Shown piece after piece: positions 49,978 through 57,438 of a stretch of 57,438 nucleotides of DNA. The notes under the pieces are model-generated. The model saw nothing but the letters and a program-made list of their open reading frames with translations. It searched no databases and had not been told where the DNA came from. This DNA comes from Pigmentiphaga humi (GTDB lineage Bacteria > Pseudomonadota > Gammaproteobacteria > Burkholderiales > Burkholderiaceae_B). The position numbers were made by a program, and so were the translations under genes. Numbering within the stretch: position 1 is the first letter of the stretch; each line of letters opens with the position of its first letter. The stretch spans positions 1 to 57,438 of the forward strand of contig NZ_UWPJ01000032.1 of the NCBI RefSeq assembly GCF_900606115.1, given 5' to 3'.

Positions 49978-50997
49978 TCAGTTGCGCACCGTCATCGCGT
50001 GTCCCGGCCGCCCCTCGGGGATCTCGGCCCAGCGCCAGTGCAGCGCGCGCACCTCCCCGAACTCGTGCGGCAGCCGCTCCCATGAATCGCCGCCGTCCCG
50101 GCTCCTGAAAATCTGGCCGAGGTTGGTGCAGACCAGCAGCAGCATCGGGTCGTGCGGATGCGTCGCCACGCACCACACCGTACTGTTCAGCCGGCCCGGC
50201 AGCGGCAGTTCCTGCCACGTATCGCCGTAGTCGACACTGCGCAGCAGCCGGCCGGTCGTTCCCGGCGGACCGTTGCCGTTGGTCAGGAACACGATCCGGT
50301 CGGTATCGGCGCGCGGCACGACGGCGCGCGTGTACTGCCAAGGCGAATCGAGCGGCTGGAAGGTCCAGTGCGCGCCCTCGTCCTCGCTGCGATGCAGGCC
50401 CTGGTTGGTCGTCGCCAACAGCAGGCGGCCGCCCGGGCGCCGGATCACGGCAATGCCGTGCACGTCCAGCGAAACCAGCCCCTCCACCTGGGACGTCCAG
50501 GTCTTGCCTCGGTCCGCGCTGCGGAAGATGCCGCCGATCTCGATGGAAGCCCACAGCACGTCGTTGTCCATTGGGTCCACCAGGATCTGCGTGACACGGG
50601 TGGGCCCCCGGTTGATCGGCGAGAAATCCGCCAATCCCGGAACGCTCAGGGTCTCCCAGCTGGCGCCGCCGTCCTGCGAGCGATACAGCCCTGCCGGCCG
50701 CCCGCCCGCATAGATGACGTCCGGATCGTCGGGCTGCTGGCACAGCGCCCAGGCGTCCTCGATCGGCGAAGGCACGTGCGTCCAGCGCGTGGTCCGCTCA
50801 TCCCACTTGAACACCCCCATGTCGGTACCGGCCCACAACAGTTCCGGGCGGTCCGGGTGGCTGCTGAAGGCCCACACGCGCGCCTCCAGGTACATCCCGG
50901 AATGGCTGTTGGGGTGGATCCACGTCGCGCCCTGGTCATCGCTGAACCATGCCGAGTGGCCGGCCGTGCCTACGTAGGCCTCGATACGCCTGGACAT
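49978..50997 (-). CDS. Six-Asp-box beta-propeller protein (sialidase/YCF48-like)
   Basis: A 339-aa protein with six regularly spaced Asp-box repeats: SDDQGATW (19-26), SQDGGASW (107-114), SADRGKTW (160-167), SEDEGAHW (204-211), SVDYGDTW (254-261) and SRDGGDSW (299-306). The fold is a six- or seven-bladed propeller. The arginine triad of true sialidases is not apparent, so a lyase, lactonase or binding role is as likely. No signal peptide is present, so it would be cytoplasmic. It is divergent from the Bug gene at 51139. Confidence 0.8.
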   Translation of the reverse strand: MSRRIEAYVGTAGHSAWFSDDQGATWIHPNSHSGMYLEARVWAFSSHPDRPELLWAGTDMGVFKWDERTTRWTHVPSPIEDAWALCQQPDDPDVIYAGGRPAGLYRSQDGGASWETLSVPGLADFSPINRGPTRVTQILVDPMDNDVLWASIEIGGIFRSADRGKTWTSQVEGLVSLDVHGIAVIRRPGGRLLLATTNQGLHRSEDEGAHWTFQPLDSPWQYTRAVVPRADTDRIVFLTNGNGPPGTTGRLLRSVDYGDTWQELPLPGRLNSTVWCVATHPHDPMLLLVCTNLGQIFRSRDGGDSWERLPHEFGEVRALHWRWAEIPEGRPGHAMTVRN

Positions 50998-51138
50998 CGT
51001 CGATTCCTCATTTCTTGCCGGCCGCCGGGAAATCCGGTTGCCAAGCCGGCGCCATGCATTGATAATAAATCCAACTATATAAGAAATTTTATTATAAATC
51101 TCCAAGATTAGTTTTTTGCTCCATTCAAGGAGGAGACC

Positions 51139-52107
51139 ATGAAGCACCCTCTGCTTGCCTGCGCTGCCGCCTGCGCCGTCTGGAACATGGCCTGGGCGCC
51201 CGCCGCCGCGGCCTATCCGGAACGGCCGATCAGGATCGTGATCGGCTTCCCGCCCGGGGGCGCCATCGACACCATCGGACGGCTGATCGGCCCCCGCCTG
51301 GCCGAACGCCTGGGGCAATCGGTCGTGATCGAGAACAAGCCCGGGGCCGGCGGCATCGTCGCCCTCCAGGGAATCGGCAAAGCCGAGCCGGACGGCTATA
51401 CGGTGCTGATGGGCACGATGGGCAACCTGAGCATCAGCCCGGGCCTGGTGAAGGATTTCTCCTTCGACATGGAGAAGGATTTCGCGCCGGTCACCGTAGT
51501 CGCGTCGTCGGTCATGGTGGTCTATACGCACCCCTCCCTGCCGGTGCGCTCCGTACCCGAGCTGATCGCCTATGCCAAGGCGAATCCCGACAAGGTGAAT
51601 TTCGCTTCCAGCGGCAATGGCGGACTGCCGCACATGGCGGGCGAACTCTTCAATTCCGCTACCGGGCTCAAGCTGGTGCACGTGCCTTATAGCGGCAGCG
51701 CGCCGGCGGTCAAGGACGTCGTGGCCGGCCAGGTGCAGATGACGATCGAGGCGCCCGCCATCGGCCTGCCCTTCGTCCAGTCCGGCCAGTTGCGCGCTTT
51801 GGCCACGACCGGCCGCGAACGCTCCCCCGTCCTGCCGGATGTGCCGACCGTCGCCGAAAGCGTGCCGGGCTACGAGGTCACCAACTGGTTCGGCATCGTC
51901 GCGCCGGCGCGCACGCCCGCCGATCGCATCGAGCGCCTGCAGAAAGAAATCGCCGTCGTGCTGAAGGAACCCGAGATCCGCAAGCGCCTCGACGCGCTGG
52001 GGGTGGCGGTGGTCGGCAGCACGCCGGCGCAGGCCGGACGCTACATGGCCGAAGAGCGCGCCCGCTGGACCAAAGTCATTAAAGACGCCAACATTACGAC
52101 GAACTGA
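51139..52107 (+). CDS. Bug/TctC-family substrate-binding protein
   Basis: A 322-aa protein with signal MKHPLLACAAACAVWNMAWAPAAAA, then YPERPIRIVIGFPPGGAIDTIGRLIGPRL and LVHVPYSGSAPAVKDVVAGQ. AAGGAGGAG just upstream of ATG 51139 is a strong ribosome site. It is followed 85 bases later by a ThDP enzyme on the same strand. The upstream region is AT-rich with an inverted ATAATAAA-type repeat, likely the promoter and operator area. Confidence 0.93.
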   Translation: MKHPLLACAAACAVWNMAWAPAAAAYPERPIRIVIGFPPGGAIDTIGRLIGPRLAERLGQSVVIENKPGAGGIVALQGIGKAEPDGYTVLMGTMGNLSISPGLVKDFSFDMEKDFAPVTVVASSVMVVYTHPSLPVRSVPELIAYAKANPDKVNFASSGNGGLPHMAGELFNSATGLKLVHVPYSGSAPAVKDVVAGQVQMTIEAPAIGLPFVQSGQLRALATTGRERSPVLPDVPTVAESVPGYEVTNWFGIVAPARTPADRIERLQKEIAVVLKEPEIRKRLDALGVAVVGSTPAQAGRYMAEERARWTKVIKDANITTN

Positions 52108-52192
52108 GCGTTGCCGCGCCGCGGCGGCGGGCCTGGATGGCCCCTCACGGCGCGTTTCACCATTTTTTGCGCACACTGGAGAACCTCCCATC

Positions 52193-53737
52193 ATGAACGG
52201 GGCCGAGTCGCTGGTCAGAACCCTGCTGGCGTCCAATATCGACGTCTGCTTCGCCAATCCCGGCACATCCGAAATGCATTTCGTGGCGGCGCTCGACCGG
52301 GTGCCGGGCATGCGCTGCGTCCTGGGCCTGTTCGAAGGCGTGGTGACAGGCGCGGCCGACGGATACGGCCGCATGGCGGACAAACCGGCCGCGACACTGC
52401 TGCACCTCGGCCCCGGCCTGGCCAACGGCATTGCCAACCTGCACAACGCGCGCAAGGCGCGCACGCCCATCGTCAACATCGTCGGCGAACACGCCAGCGA
52501 CCACCTCCAGTACGAAAGCCCGCTGCGCAGCGACGTGCCCGCCACCGCGGCGCTGATCTCCGACTGGTACCGGGTCGGCGCCGGCGCGCGCATTCCGCAC
52601 GACGCGGCCGAAGCCGTCACCGCCGCGCGCTCGCGCGACGGCCAGATCGCCACGCTGATCCTGCCCGCCGATACGGCCTGGGGCCCGGGCGAAACGCCGC
52701 AGGTTGCCAGCGCGCCGCCGCCGCTCGTCCAGGCCCTGCCGGAAACGATGGCGCGCGTCGTGCAGGCCGTCAAAGCGGGCAAGCGCTGCGGGCTGCTGGT
52801 CACGGGGCGCGCGCTCGAAGAGGCCGGGCTGGCCGTGCTCGCCCGCCTGCAGGACAGCGGCATCCAGCTGCTCGCGCAGCAGGCCAACCGCCGCTTCGCA
52901 CGCGGCCGCGGCCGCCTGGTCGTCCCGCGCGTGCCCTTCTCCATCGATCAGGCGGTCCAGCAACTCGCCGGCCTGGAGATGCTCGTGCTGGCGGGCAGCC
53001 ATCCTCCCGCGGCGTTCTTCGGCTATCCGAACAAACCGCGCCTGCAGACGCCGCCCGGCTGCGAGATCCTGCCGCTGGTCGAACCCGGCGGCGACACGCT
53101 GCACGCGCTGGCATGGCTGGCCGACGAGCTCGGCTGCCCGGCCCGGCCGGCAGCCATCCCGCAAGCCGCCGCCCCCACCCTGCCCGCCACTGATCGGCTG
53201 GACGCCGACACCATCATGCAAGCCATGGCGGCGCTGCTGCCGGAAAACGCCATTCTGTGCGACGAATCGGTATCGTCCGGCCGCTCCTTGTTCAAATTCA
53301 CCGACGGCGCGGCCCCGCACGACTACCTGCAGATCACCGGCGGCTCCATCGGCTGCGGCCTGCCGCTGGCCACGGGCGCGAGCGTCGCCTGCCCCGACCG
53401 CAAGGTCGTGTGTTTCGAGGGCGACGGCAGCGGCATGTACACGCTGCAGGCGCTGTGGACCCAGGCGCGCGAGAACCTAGACGTATTGACCATCATCCTG
53501 GCCAACCGCAGCTATCGCATCCTGCAGGGTGAACTGAAAGGCGTGGGCATCGATAGCCCCGGCGAGCAGGCCCGCCGGATGCTGGACCTGTCCGGCCCCA
53601 GCCTGGACTGGATGGCGCTGGCGCGCGGCCAGGGCGTCGAAGCGGTGGCCGTCGATACGGTCGGCGGATTCGCGCGGGCATTCAAGGCGGCGTGCGCCCG
53701 CAAGGGGCCGTTCCTGATCGAAGCCCGCATTCCCTAG
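52193..53737 (+). CDS. Thiamine diphosphate-dependent enzyme (acetolactate-synthase/benzoylformate-decarboxylase family)
   Basis: A 514-aa ThDP enzyme. The pyrimidine domain starts NIDVCFANPGTSEMHFVAAL with the catalytic Glu in GLFEGVVTGAADGYGRM, and the ThDP motif GDGSGMYTLQALWTQARENLDVLTIILANRSY is near residues 408-440. It is closest in outline to the acetolactate-synthase-like and MdlC-like branch that decarboxylates 2-oxoacids. No small subunit accompanies it, arguing against a biosynthetic IlvB. With the Bug gene upstream it probably processes an imported 2-oxoacid. Confidence 0.85.
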   Translation: MNGAESLVRTLLASNIDVCFANPGTSEMHFVAALDRVPGMRCVLGLFEGVVTGAADGYGRMADKPAATLLHLGPGLANGIANLHNARKARTPIVNIVGEHASDHLQYESPLRSDVPATAALISDWYRVGAGARIPHDAAEAVTAARSRDGQIATLILPADTAWGPGETPQVASAPPPLVQALPETMARVVQAVKAGKRCGLLVTGRALEEAGLAVLARLQDSGIQLLAQQANRRFARGRGRLVVPRVPFSIDQAVQQLAGLEMLVLAGSHPPAAFFGYPNKPRLQTPPGCEILPLVEPGGDTLHALAWLADELGCPARPAAIPQAAAPTLPATDRLDADTIMQAMAALLPENAILCDESVSSGRSLFKFTDGAAPHDYLQITGGSIGCGLPLATGASVACPDRKVVCFEGDGSGMYTLQALWTQARENLDVLTIILANRSYRILQGELKGVGIDSPGEQARRMLDLSGPSLDWMALARGQGVEAVAVDTVGGFARAFKAACARKGPFLIEARIP

Positions 53738-53759
53738 GAAAGGGCCGGGGCGGCGCGGC

Positions 53760-54535
<776 letters not shown>

Positions 54536-54539
<4 letters not shown>

Positions 54540-56353
54540 TCCACGCCTCCCAGATAGGCTTCCAGCACGCGCGGATCGCGCTGCACGTCCGCCGGCAGCC
54601 CCTCGGCGATTTTCTGGCCGAACTCCATGACGACGATGCGGTCGGCCAGCCCCATGACGAAATCCATGTCGTGCTCGACCAGCAGGATGGCCATGCCCTC
54701 GGCCCGCAAGGCCCGCAGGGTGTCGGATAAAGCCTGTTTTTCGAGATAGCGCAGGCCGGCGGCCGGCTCGTCGAGCAGCAGCAGGCAAGGGTCGGCGCAC
54801 AGCGCGCGGGCGATTTCGAGCATGCGCTGCCTGCCCAGCGGCAGGGAGCCCGCCGGCAGGTGCAGCGCATCGCCCAGGCCGACGCGGCGAGCCTGGCGCG
54901 CGGCTTCGGCCAGCAGGCGGGCTTCGTCGCGCCGCTCCAGATGCAGGCTGCCCAGCACCAGCCCGGCCAGCACGCCCTTGCGCTCGCGCATGTGCGCGCC
55001 CAGCGCGATGTTCTCGAGCACCGTCATCTGCGGCAGCAGCCGCACGTGCTGGAAGGTGCGTCCCATGCCGAGCGCCGCGATGGCGCGGGCCGGGCGGCCG
55101 GTCACGTCCTGCCCGCGGAAAACCACCTGGCCCGAACTCGGATCGTCCACGCCCGACAGCAGGTTGAACATGGTGCTCTTGCCCGCGCCGTTGGGCCCGA
55201 TCAGCGCCAGCACCTGGCCTGCGGGAACGATGAAGCTGATGTCGTTGTTGGCGACCAGGCCGCCGAAGCGCTTGGTGAGGCCGCGCGCCTCGAGCACGGT
55301 TTCGCCGCGCGCGGGCTGGGTCCGATGCGCCAGCGGCCGGGCCGCCTCGTCCACCTGCCGGCGGGTATCGGCCAACGGCAGCGCCTTGCGCGACAGCCGC
55401 GCGATCACCGGCCAGATGCCGTCCGGCGCGCGCTGCAGCGCCACCACCAGCAGGATGCCGAACACGATGCTCTCGAAATTGCCCGAGGCGCCGAGCAGAT
55501 GAGGCAGCCAGTCCTGCAGCCACTGCTTGAGCATGGTCACCACGCCGGCGCCCACCAGCGCGCCCCAGACCTGCCCCGCGCCGCCTATCACCGCCATGAA
55601 CAGGTATTCGATGCCGATGTGCAGGCCGAAGGGCGTCGGGTTCACGAAGCGCTGCATGTGGGCGTAGAGCCAGCCCGACACGCAGGCCAGCAGCGCCGCG
55701 ATCATGAAGATGGCGATGCGGGAGCGGGCCGTGTCCACGCCCATGGACTCGGCCATGACCATGCCGCCCTTGAGGGCGCGGATGGCCCTGCCCTCGCGCG
55801 AATCCAGCAGATTGCTGACCAGCAGCACGGCCAGCAGCAGCATGCCCCAGATCAGCCAGAAGATCTGCCGGCTCCCGACCAGCGGCTCGCCGAACAGGGC
55901 GATGGGGGGCACGCCCGACAACCCGGTGTGCCCACCGAGGAACTCCAGCGTGCCGAACAGGTAGTACAGGCTCAGCCCCCACGCGATGGTGCCCAGCGGC
56001 AAGTAATGCCCGGACAGGCGCAGCGACACCGCCCCCAGCACCCAGGCCGTCGCGGCGGTCACCAGCAGCCCGGCCGCCAGCCCCATCCAGGGCGAACCGC
56101 CCAGCCAGGCGAACGCCGGCGGCAAGGCGCCGATGGACAGCCAGGCAGTGGTGTAGGCTCCCACGCCCACGAAGGCCGCCTGCCCGAACGAGGTCAGCCC
56201 GCCGACGCCGGTCAGCAGCACCAGCCCCAGCGAAACCAGCGCGGCCAGGCCGATGTAGTTGAGCAGCGTGACGGTGAACTCGGGCAGGCACAGGGCGCCC
56301 GCGGCCAGCAGGACGATGCCCGCGCCGATCAGCCAGGCAGGACGCAGCCGCAT
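54536..56353 (-). CDS. Fused LivM permease-LivG ATPase
   Basis: A single 605-aa frame joins a LivM-type permease (residues 1 to about 330, with [19 protein letters not shown] and [26 protein letters not shown]) to a LivG-type ATPase (about 345-605). The ATPase has Walker [10 protein letters not shown] and Walker [12 protein letters not shown], but the signature reads [10 protein letters not shown], not LSGGQQ. Fusion is known in some betaproteobacteria. The altered signature suggests the LivF partner supplies the productive site. It overlaps livH and livF by one and four bases. Confidence 0.9.
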
Positions 56354-57387
56354 CACTCTTCCTCCACGTGCCGCGAGGACAGCGAGCGCCAGATCAGCAC
56401 CGGGATGATCAGCGTGAAGACGATGACTTCCTTGTAGGCGCTGGCGGCGAACGACGAAAAAGCCTCCAGCAGCCCGACCAGCACCGCACCCGCGGCGGCC
56501 AGCGGATAGCTCGCCAATCCGGCGATGATGGCGGCCACGAAGCCCTTCAGCCCGATCAGGAAGCCCGTGTCGTAGTAGATGGTGGTCAGCGGCGCGATCA
56601 GGATGCCGGAGAACGCGCCGATCAGCGCGCACAGCGTGAAGCTCAGCCGGCCGGCCAGGCTGGTCGGTATGCCCATCAGCCGCGCGCCCACGCGATTGAC
56701 CGCGGTCGCCCGCAAGGCCTTGCCGTACAGCGTCCGCCCGAACACCACCGTCAGCGCCAGGATCAGCGCGATCGAGCAGCCGACCACCCACAGCGTCTGC
56801 GCCGGAACGGGAATGCCGCCCAGCTCGAGGCCGCCCTCGGTGAAGGGCGGCGTGCGCGACCCTTCCGCGCCGAAGAACAGCAGGCCCAGCCCGACCATCG
56901 CCACGTGCACCGCCACCGAGACGATCAGCAGCACCAGTACGCTGCTCTCGGCCACCGGCTGGAACGCCAGGCGCCAGACCATGGGCCCCATGGGCACGAC
57001 GATCAGCAGCGCCGCCAGGACCTGCACGGCCATGGGCATCTGTTCGAAATCGATGAAATGCACGGCGGCGAACATCAGCGCCGGATAAACCAGATTCCAC
57101 CCCGCCGCGCGCGCAATCCCGCTCCAGTCGCGGCCGCGCCACGCCGTCCACAACTCCACCAGCATCACCGCGCAACCGCCGATCGCCAGCAGCCACACCG
57201 TCCCCGGCAACTTCCCCGCCTGCAGCGCCGCCAGGCTCAACGCCCCCCAGGCGACGAACTCGCCCTGCGGGATGAAAATCACCCGCGTCACCGTAAACGC
57301 CAACACCAGCGCCATGCCCAACAGCGCATAAATCGCGCCGTTGACCACGCCATCCTGGATCAGGAAAAGAGCAATCTGAAGGTCCAT
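56353..57387 (-). CDS. livH: Branched-chain-type ABC transporter permease LivH
   Basis: A 344-aa LivH-type permease. It has [43 protein letters not shown] at the start, a longer first half than E. coli LivH (about 50 extra residues), and the family core [45 protein letters not shown] 57387 is the likely start; upstream in-frame codons to 57435 fall in a GC-rich hairpin element. It is the first transporter gene of the operon. Confidence 0.93.
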   Translation of the reverse strand: MDLQIALFLIQDGVVNGAIYALLGMALVLAFTVTRVIFIPQGEFVAWGALSLAALQAGKLPGTVWLLAIGGCAVMLVELWTAWRGRDWSGIARAAGWNLVYPALMFAAVHFIDFEQMPMAVQVLAALLIVVPMGPMVWRLAFQPVAESSVLVLLIVSVAVHVAMVGLGLLFFGAEGSRTPPFTEGGLELGGIPVPAQTLWVVGCSIALILALTVVFGRTLYGKALRATAVNRVGARLMGIPTSLAGRLSFTLCALIGAFSGILIAPLTTIYYDTGFLIGLKGFVAAIIAGLASYPLAAAGAVLVGLLEAFSSFAASAYKEVIVFTLIIPVLIWRSLSSRHVEEE

Positions 57388-57404
57388 GGGAGGTCCACCC
57401 CCTA

Positions 57405-57430
57405 CCCGCTTACGCGGGCCCCCGGGGAAG
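57405..57430. repeat. GC-rich intergenic hairpin element
   Basis: CCCGC-ttac-GCGGG followed by CCCCCGGGG-aag, 18-45 bases upstream of livH. It resembles the elements at 4198-4258 and 47376-47408. It continues to the end of the window, so its full length is not visible. Confidence 0.45.
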
Positions 57431-57438
57431 CCCACCCC

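Noticed and set aside
49978-52944. 988-codon minus-strand frame suggesting a giant fused protein
   Set aside because: Only the last 340 codons (from ATG 50997) carry Asp-boxes. The upstream part is antisense to the Bug and ThDP genes, and an AT-rich promoter region lies between.

Overview
The window is GC-rich and reads as a chromosomal segment of a betaproteobacterium of the Bordetella/Achromobacter type (Alcaligenaceae). The basis is six tricarboxylate-type ('Bug'/TctC) periplasmic binding proteins with no membrane partners, a petABC-sspA-sspB block, and a dense set of LysR- and IclR-controlled aromatic and organic-acid catabolic operons. Genus is inferred from gene content only.

Layout. 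1-5.3 kb: a truncated LysR gene divergent from a five-gene operon (amidohydrolase, carboxymuconolactone-decarboxylase-like protein, SDR, SMP-30 lactonase, Bug) that ends in a strong terminator. 5.4-5.9 kb: a tiny minus-strand gene that reads as a lasso-peptide precursor, plus a 66-aa hypothetical gene. 6.0-8.6 kb: a DUF1800/DUF1501 pair. 8.7-14.2 kb: an esterase-VOC-Bug operon, a LysR regulator and an MFS transporter. 14.3-20.8 kb: an IclR regulator divergent from an operon that includes extradiol dioxygenase and C-C hydrolase genes (mhpB/mhpC-like). 20.9-27.2 kb: a LysR regulator divergent from purU, a LigM-like O-demethylase, metF, folD and a Bug gene, a complete tetrahydrofolate C1-disposal route for aryl O-demethylation.

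27.3-31.6 kb: a second copy of the lasso-precursor locus, then a decayed integrative element in the 3' end of tRNA-Thr(TGT). The element holds hypothetical genes, a toxin-antitoxin pair, a primase remnant and an integrase remnant. 31.7-37.5 kb: a six-gene minus-strand operon (TauD-like dioxygenase, sulfonate-type ABC transporter, MFS, rhodanese). 37.6-44.7 kb: housekeeping genes sspB, sspA, petC, petB, petA, mscL, a NIF3-family gene and an HtrA-family protease. 44.7-57.4 kb: a second catabolic region (amidohydrolase, HpcH/HpaI aldolase, two Bug genes, Asp/Glu-racemase-family enzyme, IclR, CMD-like protein, six-Asp-box protein, ThDP enzyme) followed by livH, a livM-livG fusion and livF.

The main discovery candidate is the pair of 50/51-codon genes at 5452-5604 and 27394-27549, both minus strand. 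They have nearly identical leaders with the YxxP recognition motif and Thr at -2, but divergent cores that predict Gly1-Asp8 and Gly1-Asp9 rings. No lasso cyclase or leader-peptidase gene is visible in the window, so maturation would have to come from elsewhere. The second candidate is the purU-ligM-metF-folD-Bug operon lying next to the ring-cleavage genes.
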